DNA of 64,000 bases from Arthrobacter sp. ISL-85 (GTDB taxonomy: Bacteria; Actinomycetota; Actinomycetes; Actinomycetales; Micrococcaceae): NCBI RefSeq assembly GCF_018613675.1, contig NZ_JAGGPQ010000017.1:164890-228889 (forward strand), read 5' to 3'. The translations under genes were made by a program, and so were the position numbers. The notes under the pieces are model-generated. The model saw nothing but the letters and a program-made list of their open reading frames with translations. It did not search any database and was not told the DNA's origin. This document shows positions 37,385 to 45,208 of the stretch, piece by piece; within the stretch, counting starts at the first letter, position 1, and each line of letters opens with the position of its first letter.

Positions 37385-38341
37385 ATGAACTTCTTTTTCG
37401 CGGCCCTGGGGGTCTTGGGCGTAGCATCATCCGGGCCCTTGATCGCGGCTACTCTTGGCGCCACGAGCGTGAGCGCCCTTGCCATCGCCTTCTGGCGCAA
37501 CGCGATCGGTGCAGCCGTCATGGCCACCCCCACCCTTGTCCGGCAGCCCCGCCAGTTCGGCAGCATCAGCAGCCGCGATTTCCGCTGGTCTGCGCTGGCC
37601 GCCGTCGCCCTTGCGCTGCACTTCGCCTGCTTCATCACCTCCCTGCAGCTCACCTCGGTGGCAGCCGCGACAGCCCTGGTGTGCCTGCAGTCAGCCTGGA
37701 TTGCCGTCTTCCAGCTTGTCCGCGGCATCCGCCACCGTTGGCAGGTCCTGGCCGGGCTGGGGATCGCCTTCGGTGGTGTCGTTGCCATCACCGGCTTCGA
37801 TATGGGCTCTTCGCCGCGGGCACTCACAGGCGACCTGCTGGCGATGGCCGGCGGGGCGCTGGCCGGCCTCTATACGCTTGCTGGGGGCAAGGCACGGCAG
37901 AGCATGACCACCGGAACCTACACCACGCTCTGTTATGGCATGTGCGCCGCCCTCGTGGCAGTGCTGGCCCTGATCGGGGGGCAGCCCCTGGTGGGGTTCG
38001 AGCCGGCCGGATGGCTGGGCATCGCAGCCATTACCGTCTGCGCGCAACTGGTGGGCCACACCGCCTTCAACCACCTGCTGGCCACCATGAGCCCGCTCAT
38101 CGTCTCGATGATCATCCTTCTGGAAATCCCCGGGGCTGCGCTGTTGGCGGCCGTGTTCCTGCACGAAACCCTGCCTGCGGGCACGTACGCGGGGCTTGGC
38201 CTGATCCTGGCGGGACTCGCCGTCGTGGTCCTGGGTCAAAGGAACGGCAAGGGTCAAAGGAACGGCAGGCACGGCAGCCGTGGCACGGCGCCCCAGGAGG
38301 ATCCGCCGTCGGAACGCCTTGCCGGGCTGGGGACTGACTGA
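37385..38341 (+). CDS. EamA/DMT-family transporter
   Basis: A 318-residue protein with ten hydrophobic segments arranged as two five-helix EamA repeats. The first starts at the N-terminus (MNFFFAALGVLGVASSGPLI) and the second begins near residue 150 (GDLLAMAGGALAGLYTLAG). The C-terminal ~45 residues are basic and disordered. DMT exporters of this type move amino acids or small metabolites out of the cell; the cargo cannot be read here. GGGGG precedes the ATG. It converges on the GT2 gene with only 4 bases between stops. Confidence 0.86.
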   Translation: MNFFFAALGVLGVASSGPLIAATLGATSVSALAIAFWRNAIGAAVMATPTLVRQPRQFGSISSRDFRWSALAAVALALHFACFITSLQLTSVAAATALVCLQSAWIAVFQLVRGIRHRWQVLAGLGIAFGGVVAITGFDMGSSPRALTGDLLAMAGGALAGLYTLAGGKARQSMTTGTYTTLCYGMCAALVAVLALIGGQPLVGFEPAGWLGIAAITVCAQLVGHTAFNHLLATMSPLIVSMIILLEIPGAALLAAVFLHETLPAGTYAGLGLILAGLAVVVLGQRNGKGQRNGRHGSRGTAPQEDPPSERLAGLGTD

Positions 38342-38345
38342 GCCT

Positions 38346-39221
38346 TTATTGGCCGCCGCGGCGGACTGGCTGGGCTGTGTTAACGGTGTGGATGGCCCGG
38401 AGCAGCTTGGCCGGGAAGTAGACCGAGAAGAAGACCACCATGGGAGCCTTCAGCGCCATCTTCCTGACGTTATGGGCCTTGTAGGTCCGGTCGAACCGGG
38501 TGACGTAGTAGCGGTAGTCCCGTGGTGAATCCTCCAGCCGTCGCGCGGACATCCCGGAGACCATTTGCGGCCAGTAGCGCACCGGCAGCTCATGGTCGGC
38601 CAGGTGCAGGGACAAATCGATGTCCTCGTGCATCTCGTCCTTCTCGTCCCGGCAGGTCTCGGAGCGGATGGTCTCCCAGGCACTGGCGCGCAGTGCCATG
38701 TTGGAGCCAAACAGGAAATGGTACTGGTGTTTGGCCAGCTTCAGCATGAGCTGGCGCATCTTGTCGTCCGCCTTGAGCCCAAAGCGCCGCATCGGCATGT
38801 CGTAGTAGACTACCGGGCCGGTGGCAGCCTGGACCGAGTGGTCCGCGAAGGCCTTCTGCACCTGCTCAACCCAGTCGGGTTCCACTATGGAGTCAGCGTC
38901 GATCCGCCCCAGGATGTCTCCGGTGGCACTGTCCAGCCCGAAGTTGCGGGTGGGGATGAGGCCCTGGTCCCGGTCCTGGCTTAGGAGGATGATGGGGCTT
39001 TCCGGATACTCAAGCTGCATCTGGCGGACAATGTCAGCGGTCCGGTCTTTGGAAAGGTTGTCCACCACGATGATCTCGTGGGCAGGAACGGACTGGTAGA
39101 TGGCAGCTATCAGGCACTGCCTGATCACGCTCTCCTCGTTGTACGCCGGGATGACGATTGACACGCGGAGCTGTACGGCTGCGTCGTTCACGGCATCCCC
39201 AGAGGATCGATTGGCTGACAT
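38346..39221 (-). CDS. Family 2 glycosyltransferase
   Basis: A 291-residue protein with the GT-A fold opening VSIVIPAYNEESVIRQCL (residues ~20-37), the DNLSKDRTAD loop and a DXD-like DADS motif in GRIDADSIVEPDW. No strong N-terminal membrane helix is present; the C-terminal FSVYFPAKLLRAI stretch may be membrane-associated. Such enzymes transfer a sugar from a nucleotide donor to lipid or polysaccharide acceptors. No partner genes are beside it. ATG at 39221 with GAGG close upstream; GTG one codon earlier is possible. Confidence 0.86.
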   Translation of the reverse strand: MSANRSSGDAVNDAAVQLRVSIVIPAYNEESVIRQCLIAAIYQSVPAHEIIVVDNLSKDRTADIVRQMQLEYPESPIILLSQDRDQGLIPTRNFGLDSATGDILGRIDADSIVEPDWVEQVQKAFADHSVQAATGPVVYYDMPMRRFGLKADDKMRQLMLKLAKHQYHFLFGSNMALRASAWETIRSETCRDEKDEMHEDIDLSLHLADHELPVRYWPQMVSGMSARRLEDSPRDYRYYVTRFDRTYKAHNVRKMALKAPMVVFFSVYFPAKLLRAIHTVNTAQPVRRGGQ

Positions 39222-39330
39222 CACCTCAAATCTAGCATCTGGGCCATGTCATGCCACGGACGGGGTGCACCATGCGCGGCGGCACGGAAGTCAGTGAGGG
39301 CCCGATCCGGGAGGCTGCACACGGGCATGC

Positions 39331-39364
39331 AAAAGGGGCCCCGCCAGAAGAACGGGACCCCTTG
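39331..39364 (-). terminator. Intrinsic terminator after the Ala-rich protein gene
   Basis: On the minus strand AAGGGGTCCCG pairs with CGGGGCCCCTT (one G-U) and is followed by TTTT. Confidence 0.85.
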
Positions 39365-39379
39365 AACGCGGTGTGAAGA

Positions 39380-40339
39380 CTAGGCCTGGTTGCCCTTGTC
39401 TTCCTTCGGGGCCGCCTTGGCGTCGTCGGCCGCGGTGTTGGAGCCCTCCGCGGCGTCGTCGGCTACGTGCTTGGCCTTGTCTGCTGCGTCGGCGGTGTTT
39501 TCCTTGACAGTGGCCGCGGCGTCGCCGGCTTCGTCGGCGACGGCACCGGCGGCAGAAGCGGCTGCGGCGGCACCCTTGTCAGCGGCGTCGGCGGTGTTTT
39601 CCTTGACATCGCTGACGGTAGTGGCAGGAACGGGCGCAGGAGTCGGCGTGACCGGCGAGGGCGTCTTCCAGGGGTCCTCAACCGGCTTGGAGGCCTTCCA
39701 TGCTGCAACGCCCGCAGCCACGGCGGCGGCCACAACTCCAAAGACCAGCCAGCCGCGCTTCCTGGGCTTTTCCGGCTGGGCCAGCTGCACATCCACTGCG
39801 CGGCCGGCTCCGGCAGCAGCTGCCTTCAGCTGCGTGCCGGTTGCCTGGGCCTGCTCCTGGAGGGCGTGGATAATTCCCACATCACCAAGTTTCTGCGCGA
39901 CAGCGTCCACCCGTGCCGGGGTGTTCTCGAGGGTGCGGTGCACCGCAACGGACGCCACCCCAATCTGGTCCGAGAGCCTGGGCAGGTACTCCACCACTAC
40001 CCGGTCACGCGCATTCAGGACCACCGGGGTGGCCTTGTCCAGGGCTTCGTGCAGGCGGGGGGATGCACCCTCAACCACGTCATTGATCTTTGGGGCCAGT
40101 TGGGCCAGTCCGTCCTGGATCCGGGGAGTCACGGTGGCAACACCGTCGGCCAGGCTATGGGCCGCCGTCTTCAGGCCTTCCTGGATCTTGGGAGATGCGG
40201 TATCCAGGCTCTGCTGCAGGCGGGGAACAGCCCAGTCCACGGCAGCTTCCACCCGGGGGGCCGCCCAATCCTTGGCGTTTTCCACCGCACTGGTGACCGA
40301 CTGCTCAAGGTCACGGGCAATACGATCCGATTTCTTCAC
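39380..40339 (-). CDS. Ala/Lys-rich membrane protein of unknown function
   Basis: A 319-residue protein. Residues ~1-180 are a long amphipathic helical region with repeated W-A-x-P-R and SPKIQ-type elements (AAPRVEAAVDWAVPRLQQSL, TASPKIQEGLKTAA). One membrane helix (GWLVFGVVAAAVAAGVAAW, ~204-222) follows. A low-complexity acidic tail includes the direct repeat VKENTADAADK twice. The first half looks like a coiled or apolipoprotein-like peripheral region. Micrococcaceae genomes have such proteins, but I know of no function. It is monocistronic with its own terminator. Confidence 0.8.
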   Translation of the reverse strand: MKKSDRIARDLEQSVTSAVENAKDWAAPRVEAAVDWAVPRLQQSLDTASPKIQEGLKTAAHSLADGVATVTPRIQDGLAQLAPKINDVVEGASPRLHEALDKATPVVLNARDRVVVEYLPRLSDQIGVASVAVHRTLENTPARVDAVAQKLGDVGIIHALQEQAQATGTQLKAAAAGAGRAVDVQLAQPEKPRKRGWLVFGVVAAAVAAGVAAWKASKPVEDPWKTPSPVTPTPAPVPATTVSDVKENTADAADKGAAAAASAAGAVADEAGDAAATVKENTADAADKAKHVADDAAEGSNTAADDAKAAPKEDKGNQA

Positions 40340-40493
40340 AACTACCTCCCGATTAATGTGACGGTTCTGTCGCTAGCCTACGTGCCCAGATCACCACGGG
40401 CTATTCACTCTGCGGATTTTAGGGGGATTTCACCCAGCGCGGAACTGCAGCCGCAGCCGCGGATGCCCAGAACCGGCATGGGAGAATCAAGCT

Positions 40494-41039
40494 ATGACTG
40501 CCATCGCAACTGCAAAAGCAACCATCCACACCAGCCTCGGCGACATCGTGGTAAACCTCTTCGGCAACCACGCGCCCAAGACGGTCAAGAACTTCGTTGG
40601 GCTTGCCACGGGCGAGCAGGCCTGGACCCACCCGGAAACCGGCGAGGACAAGACCGGCACGCCGCTCTACAACGGAACCATCTTCCACCGCATCATCAAG
40701 GACTTCATGGTCCAGGCGGGCGATCCCCTGGGCCGCGGAACCGGTGGTCCCGGCTACCGCTTCGACGACGAGATCCACCCGGAACTGAGCTTTAACCAGC
40801 CCTACAAGCTGGCCATGGCCAACGCCGGTATCCAGATGGGCAAGGGCACCAACGGTTCACAGTTCTTCATCACCACCATTCCCACGGACTGGCTCCAGGG
40901 CAAGCACACCATTTTTGGTGAAGTGGCTGACGACGCATCCAAGAAGGTCGTCGACGCCATCGAGGGTGTCCGCACCGGTATGGGTGACCGCCCGGTTGAG
41001 GACGTCACCATCAACAGCATCGACATCGAACAGCTGTAA
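40494..41039 (+). CDS. Peptidyl-prolyl cis-trans isomerase, cyclophilin type
   Basis: A 181-residue cytoplasmic cyclophilin. Active-site landmarks FHRIIKDFMVQAGDP (residues ~63-77) and GSQFFITT are intact, so it should be catalytically active. It accelerates proline isomerisation in folding proteins. No signal peptide is seen. The rhomboid gene follows 9 bases later, which points to a two-gene transcript. In Mycobacterium the equivalent gene (ppiA) is also near the gyrase-crgA region. Confidence 0.93.
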   Translation: MTAIATAKATIHTSLGDIVVNLFGNHAPKTVKNFVGLATGEQAWTHPETGEDKTGTPLYNGTIFHRIIKDFMVQAGDPLGRGTGGPGYRFDDEIHPELSFNQPYKLAMANAGIQMGKGTNGSQFFITTIPTDWLQGKHTIFGEVADDASKKVVDAIEGVRTGMGDRPVEDVTINSIDIEQL

Positions 41040-41048
41040 CGCCCCACC

Positions 41049-41927
41049 ATGAGTTACGGAATTCCGTCGGCTGAGCCGTCCGCCCAGGTCCCGGTCTGCC
41101 CCCGGCACCCGGATCGGCCGTCCTACGTGCGCTGCCAGCGCTGTGGGCGCCCGGCATGCCCTGACTGCCAGCGGGCGGCCGCCGTCGGATTCCAATGCAT
41201 TGACTGCGTCAACGAAACAAAACGTACGACGCCGGAAGTACGGACCGTCTACGGCGGTGCCGTTGCCACTGGCAAGCCTTTGGTGACGTTCGGCATCATC
41301 GCAGCCTGCGTTGTGGTCTACGCACTGCAGCTGCTCATTCCCGGCGACTGGGTATACAAGCAGTTCGCGTACAACAACATCTTCGCCGCCCCGCAGTACG
41401 GTGCGTTCGAGCCGTGGCGGATGGTGACATCAGCCTTCCTCCATTCCCCGGATTCGCTGCTGCACATCCTCCTGAACATGTACACGCTGTGGATTTTCGG
41501 CCAGGCCCTCGAGCCTATCCTCGGCCGGGTCCGCTTCCTGGCGCTGTACCTGATCTCCGCCTTTGGTGGGTCAGTGGGCTACCTCCTCATGAACCCCGTG
41601 CTGGTGCCAGGGCAGGGTTTGGTGGGGCTGGTGGGCGCCTCAGGGGCGATTTTCGGACTCTTCGGCGCCATGTTGCTGGTCCAACGACAGCGCGGCGGCG
41701 ACACCCGGCAGTTGTGGGTCCTGATCGCCATCAATGGCGTGATCGGTTTCCTGATCCCCCATATCGCCTGGCAGGCCCACCTGGGCGGTCTGATCACCGG
41801 TGGGTTCTGCGCGGCGGTTCTTTCCTACACCCCGCGCGGACACCGGCAGGCCCTTATCCAGGCGCTGGGCCTGGCTGCAGTGGTGGCGCTGCTTGTCGCC
41901 GTGAGCTGGATACGGGTGACGCTCTAG
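41049..41927 (+). CDS. Rhomboid family intramembrane serine protease
   Basis: A 292-residue protein. An N-terminal zinc-ribbon-like part (CPRHPDRPSYVRCQRCGRPA, CPDCQRAAAVGFQCIDC) precedes six or more membrane helices. The catalytic serine lies in GASGAIFGLFG and the catalytic histidine in the later AHLGGLITGG. Rhomboids cut membrane proteins within the bilayer. The usual actinobacterial form has the same cysteine-rich head. A strong terminator follows 20 bases after the stop. Confidence 0.92.
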   Translation: MSYGIPSAEPSAQVPVCPRHPDRPSYVRCQRCGRPACPDCQRAAAVGFQCIDCVNETKRTTPEVRTVYGGAVATGKPLVTFGIIAACVVVYALQLLIPGDWVYKQFAYNNIFAAPQYGAFEPWRMVTSAFLHSPDSLLHILLNMYTLWIFGQALEPILGRVRFLALYLISAFGGSVGYLLMNPVLVPGQGLVGLVGASGAIFGLFGAMLLVQRQRGGDTRQLWVLIAINGVIGFLIPHIAWQAHLGGLITGGFCAAVLSYTPRGHRQALIQALGLAAVVALLVAVSWIRVTL

Positions 41928-41948
41928 GCCACGCAACGTCCCACATTT

Positions 41949-41994
41949 ACAGCTATGCCTCCGCCACCGCCCGTGACGGGGGCATAGCTGTTTT
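41949..41994 (+). terminator. Intrinsic terminator after the rhomboid gene
   Basis: ACAGCTATGCC pairs with GGCATAGCTGT across a GC-rich loop and is followed by TTTT. Confidence 0.88.
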
Positions 41995-42003
41995 CCACAG
42001 CCC

Positions 42004-42153
42004 TTGTCCACAGTGTTAATAACTTACACAGCTGTAGTTCCCCTGCCACTTCACCCTGTGCAGGCCCTGGGCCGCCGATCGTCCGGAACTCGAACTGCCG
42101 TTCTCCACACTTGTGGATAACCTGTGGGGATATCGCTGTGTGTAAGTGGATAA
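42004..42153. repeat. DnaA-box module A
   Basis: TTGTCCACA (42004-42012), one base, then TGTTAATAA (42014-42022); about 80 bases later TTCTCCACA (42101-42109), TGTGGATAA (42112-42120, perfect box), a TGTGGGG element and AGTGGATAA (42145-42153). It is the first of three related modules. The 540-base gap before the AhpD-like gene holds modules A and B and no other gene. Confidence 0.75.
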
Positions 42154-42233
42154 ACAACGCCGTGCCGGCGCTTCTGTGGAAAACAACGGCGAGTGGGCCG
42201 GGCGCCAGCCTCGCTGCCAGCGTCTGCCGGAGG

Positions 42234-42398
42234 TTATCGACAGCCGTATCCACACTGTTAATAAATGACAGACCTGTTGTTCCCACCCCCAAACGGACCG
42301 CCGGAGTAGGGCGGCCTCCCGCAAAAGGGGAAGATTTCCACGTCGTTTCCCACAGGTGTGGATAACTTGTGGGTATCGCGATGTTGGTAAGTGGATAA
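42234..42398. repeat. DnaA-box module B
   Basis: An imperfect tandem copy of module A shifted by about 243 bases: TTATCGACA (42234-42242), GTATCCACA (42246-42254), TGTTAATAA (42256-42264), then TGTGGATAA (42357-42365, perfect), TTGTGGG and AGTGGATAA (42390-42398). Conservation lies in the boxes and their spacing rather than in the filler. Confidence 0.75.
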
Positions 42399-42469
42399 AC
42401 GCAAAGGCTCCAGACCGCGTCCTGCCTATGATGAGAGCCAGCCAAGCCGTTCAACCGAAAAGGACACCC

Positions 42470-42937
42470 GTGGGCGCCACTGAACATCTGTACCTGGATA
42501 AACAGCATCCCGCACTCTGGAGGGCGATCAGCGGCCTGGGCCTGAAGGTTCAGGAAGCTGCAGAAGAGGCTGGAATTGGGCGCGGCCTGCTGGAACTCCT
42601 CAACGTGCGGATTTCCCAGATCAACGGCTGCGCCTACTGCCTGGACCTCCACGTGCGGAAAGCGGCCGAAGCCGGAGAAAGCCCGCAGCGGCTGGCAGTA
42701 TTACCGGCATGGCGCGAGACTGCGCTGTTCACGGACAAGGAACGGGCCGCGCTGGCGTTGGCAGAGAGCATCACCGAACTCCGGGATGAGCGGTCAAGGG
42801 AGCATGCGGAGGCCTACGCGCGGGAGTGCCTTAACGTTGAGGAGTTTTCCGCAGTGAGCTGGGTGGCTGTGACCATGAATGCGTTCAACAGGGTGTCCAT
42901 TACCAGCCACCACCCGGTCCGGCAGGACCGCCCGTAG
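42470..42937 (+). CDS. AhpD-like carboxymuconolactone decarboxylase family protein
   Basis: A 155-residue all-helical protein with the redox motif CAYCLDLH (C-x2-C-x3-H) near residues 57-64, preceded by the conserved glutamate region LLELLNVRISQINGC. Proteins of this group act as alkylhydroperoxidases or thiol-disulfide partners. The GTG at 42470 is chosen because AAAAGGA lies 6-7 bases upstream; an ATG pair near 42428 has no binding site. DnaA-box modules flank the gene on both sides, so its transcription could respond to DnaA. Confidence 0.86.
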   Translation: MGATEHLYLDKQHPALWRAISGLGLKVQEAAEEAGIGRGLLELLNVRISQINGCAYCLDLHVRKAAEAGESPQRLAVLPAWRETALFTDKERAALALAESITELRDERSREHAEAYARECLNVEEFSAVSWVAVTMNAFNRVSITSHHPVRQDRP

Positions 42938-43008
42938 GCCGGTGGATCACCAGGCGGGACTCCGTCCCGACCACCGGGCGGGACGTCCGTCCACCGAGGT
43001 TCCCGGGC

Positions 43009-43157
43009 TTATCCACAGGTATTCCACACTGTTAATAACCGCATCTTCCCGGCACATTCCGGGGAAGAGGCTCTGTACGGGTATGTGGCTCCTTCAGCCC
43101 AGCCAACTGTGGAAACTTCTCCACAGTGTGGATAACCTTCCCAACAGCTGGGGATAA
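43009..43157. repeat. DnaA-box module C
   Basis: TTATCCACA (43009-43017, perfect), TATTCCACA (43020-43028), one base, TGTTAATAA (43030-43038); about 80 bases on TTCTCCACA (43117-43125), TGTGGATAA (43127-43135, perfect) and TGGGGATAA (43149-43157). It has the same layout as modules A and B, placed between the AhpD-like gene and tag. Confidence 0.75.
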
Positions 43158-43181
43158 CGGGTGGCGGTAGAGGCGGAAGTC

Positions 43182-43787
43182 CTATTCGCGCCAGATGCCG
43201 GAGGATCCGCGGCGATGGCTGTCCACGAGGTGGGTGTCCACTATTCCCACTGCCTCCATTAGGGCGAACATGGTGGTGGGTCCCACAAAGGAGAAACCGC
43301 GCTTCCGGAGCGCTTTTGACAAGGCTACCGACTCCGCTGACTGGGTGGGAATATCCGCTGCCGCCCGCGGCTCCGGGGTGCTGTCCGGGCGGAAGCTCCA
43401 AACAAAGTCCACCAGTCCGCCGTCGCCGCGAAGTTCCAGGGTGGCCTGGGCATTTTTGACCGTGGCAAGGATCTTAAGCCGGTTTCTGATAATTCCCGGA
43501 TCCTGCATCAGCCGGTCTACATCCGCACCGCTGAACGTTGCGACCTGTTCCGGATCGAAGCCGGCAAAGGCGGCACGGAAGGCAGGGCGCTTGCGCAGGA
43601 TGGTTGCCCAGGAGAGGCCGGCCTGAAAACCCTCAAGGCAGATGCGCTCGTACATGCCTTGCTCGTCAGTGACGGGCAGTCCCCATTCCTGGTCGTAATA
43701 GTTCCGCATCAGGGGATCCGTGGCAGCCCAGGCGGGCCGGGCCAGGCCGTCCTCGCCAACGATTACGCCGTTGGAATCGGGAGCCAG
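43182..43787 (-). CDS. tag: DNA-3-methyladenine glycosylase I, zinc-site-less variant
   Basis: A 201-residue protein if started at CTG 43787, where AAGGAGG lies 6 bases upstream; an internal ATG at 43709 would cut off the conserved start. Family landmarks are present: ICLEGFQAGLSW with the catalytic-region glutamate, GIIRNRLKI and KRGFSFVGPTTMFALMEAVGIV. E. coli Tag binds zinc through Cys4, His17, His175 and Cys179. Here the equivalents are Pro (RPAW), Tyr (NYYDQEWG), His (DTHLVD) and Ser. It should still excise 3-methyladenine, but without the zinc snap. Confidence 0.82.
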   Translation of the reverse strand: MAPDSNGVIVGEDGLARPAWAATDPLMRNYYDQEWGLPVTDEQGMYERICLEGFQAGLSWATILRKRPAFRAAFAGFDPEQVATFSGADVDRLMQDPGIIRNRLKILATVKNAQATLELRGDGGLVDFVWSFRPDSTPEPRAAADIPTQSAESVALSKALRKRGFSFVGPTTMFALMEAVGIVDTHLVDSHRRGSSGIWRE

Positions 43788-43821
43788 TGTGGTCCTCCTT
43801 GGAACAGTTGCGCGGCAGGTG

Positions 43822-44073
43822 CTAGGAGCGCCAGCGGGTGGTCATCAGGAACCCGACTATGGCGATGCCGAAGCCCGCCACGATATTCCAGGACTGCCAG
43901 GCCTGGACCGGGAAACGCCCCTCGCTGATGTAGAAGGTGATGATCCAAAAGAGGCCAATGATCATTAGGCCGAACATGACCGGCTTGAACCATACGGGGT
44001 TGGGCTTGTATGCCTGCGGGGATGCCGGCTGGACGGTGCTGGCGGTCTTCCTGCGAGGCTTTGACTCGGGCAC
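43822..44073 (-). CDS. crgA: Cell division protein CrgA
   Basis: An 83-residue protein with a basic N-terminus and two membrane helices (residues ~31-50 and ~60-78), including the family segment NPVWFKPVMFGLMIIGLFWI and ending TTRWRS. CrgA is a small divisome or growth-pole factor that interacts with FtsI-type proteins and wall synthases in actinobacteria. Here, as in Mycobacterium, it sits near the pknB-rodA-pbpA cluster. Confidence 0.93.
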   Translation of the reverse strand: MPESKPRRKTASTVQPASPQAYKPNPVWFKPVMFGLMIIGLFWIITFYISEGRFPVQAWQSWNIVAGFGIAIVGFLMTTRWRS

Positions 44074-44246
44074 TGGCTCTCCTTGGCGGGCTGGGCAAGC
44101 TCGGCGGCGCGGGCTTGGTATCCTGCAAGAAGGAAATTGCCAGCGGTCTACGCGATCTTGGTCAAATCTGGATTCTTACTAGCAGCCAATTCTAGCCGCA
44201 GTTGATGGGCACCCGGTGCCCAGGGTAAATGCCCGGAGGAGAACGC

Positions 44247-45035
44247 GTGGTATTGCAGGAGAAGGCGGGGCCCGCCACTGTGCCCGCGCCCCGTCGCGCC
44301 CTCCTGCGCGGCACCATCTCGGTGCTGGGCGAGCTGCTGATAACTGCCGGCGTCATCCTCCTGCTCTTTGTCGCGTGGCAACTGTGGTGGACCAACGTCG
44401 AGTCCGATGCCAAGCAGAGCCAGGTCATCAAGGAATTCGCACAGGACCTGGGCAGCGCCGCCCCGGCAGCCACAGCGCCACCGGCGCCTCCTGCTGCCGG
44501 CGAGGATTTCGGAAAGCCCGTGGTGGGGACGGCTCCGGGCCACGCCGGCACGATCGGCATCATGTACATCCCCCGGTTCGGCCCCACCTATACCCGCCCC
44601 ATCGTCCAGGGGACCAGCCAGGACGTCCTGGACACGCTGGGCCTTGGCCACTACAGCAATACGGCGATGCCGGGCGCAGTGGGCAACTTTGCCGTCGCCG
44701 GCCACCGGCAGACGCATGGGGCGGTGCTGGACAACATCCACACGCTGGTGCCCGGCGACAAGATCTACGTCCAAACCAAGGACGGCTACTACGTCTACGT
44801 GTTCCGGAACAACCAAATCGTGATGCCCTCCCGCACCGATGTCCTGGAACCGGTCCCGACCCAGCCGGGCGTCACGCCCACCGAAAGCTACCTCACCATG
44901 ACCAGCTGCAACCCCCGCTTCGGTGCGGAAGAACGCATCATCGCCTACGCCCTGCTGGACAGTTGGCGCCCTGCCGCGGCAGGGCCGCCAGCCGAAATTG
45001 CGGCGCAGGTTGCAGCAGCCACCGGAAGGAGCTGA
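44247..45035 (+). CDS. Class E sortase
   Basis: A 262-residue membrane-anchored transpeptidase. An N-terminal membrane helix (GELLITAGVILLLFVAWQLWW, ~27-47) is followed by a Pro/Ala linker and the sortase barrel. The catalytic histidine lies in VAGHRQTHG and the cysteine in the YLTMTSCNPRF motif (TLxTC-like). Class E enzymes attach surface proteins or assemble wall structures in high-GC Gram-positives. The GTG at 44247 follows GGAGGA by 6 bases. The next small membrane gene starts 2 bases after its stop. Confidence 0.9.
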   Translation: MVLQEKAGPATVPAPRRALLRGTISVLGELLITAGVILLLFVAWQLWWTNVESDAKQSQVIKEFAQDLGSAAPAATAPPAPPAAGEDFGKPVVGTAPGHAGTIGIMYIPRFGPTYTRPIVQGTSQDVLDTLGLGHYSNTAMPGAVGNFAVAGHRQTHGAVLDNIHTLVPGDKIYVQTKDGYYVYVFRNNQIVMPSRTDVLEPVPTQPGVTPTESYLTMTSCNPRFGAEERIIAYALLDSWRPAAAGPPAEIAAQVAAATGRS

Positions 45036-45037
45036 CC

Positions 45038-45208
45038 GTGTACGCCTGGATCTTCCGCCACCTTCCCGGACCACTCTGGCTCCGAATCATCATCTCGCTG
45101 GCACTGATCTTCATTGCCCTGGTCCTGATGGTCCAGTTCCTTTTCCCCTGGATGTCCCACTTCACCCAATTCACCGACTCAACGATTGGTTCCGCAGACC
45201 GGCCATGA
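45038..45208 (+). CDS. Small membrane protein between sortase and TrpG/PabA (56 aa)
   Basis: A 56-residue ORF, MYAWIFRHLPGPLWLRIIIS continuing into one long membrane helix and ending DSTIGSADRP. GTG start 2 bases after the sortase stop. The stop overlaps the next ATG (ATGA), so all three genes are translationally coupled. Similar short proteins occur at this place in relatives; no function is known to me. Confidence 0.78.
   Translation: MYAWIFRHLPGPLWLRIIISLALIFIALVLMVQFLFPWMSHFTQFTDSTIGSADRP

Noticed and set aside
42356..42469. Upstream extension of the AhpD-like gene from an ATG at 42356
   Set aside because: It would translate through a DnaA-box module; the GTG at 42470 has a proper ribosome binding site.
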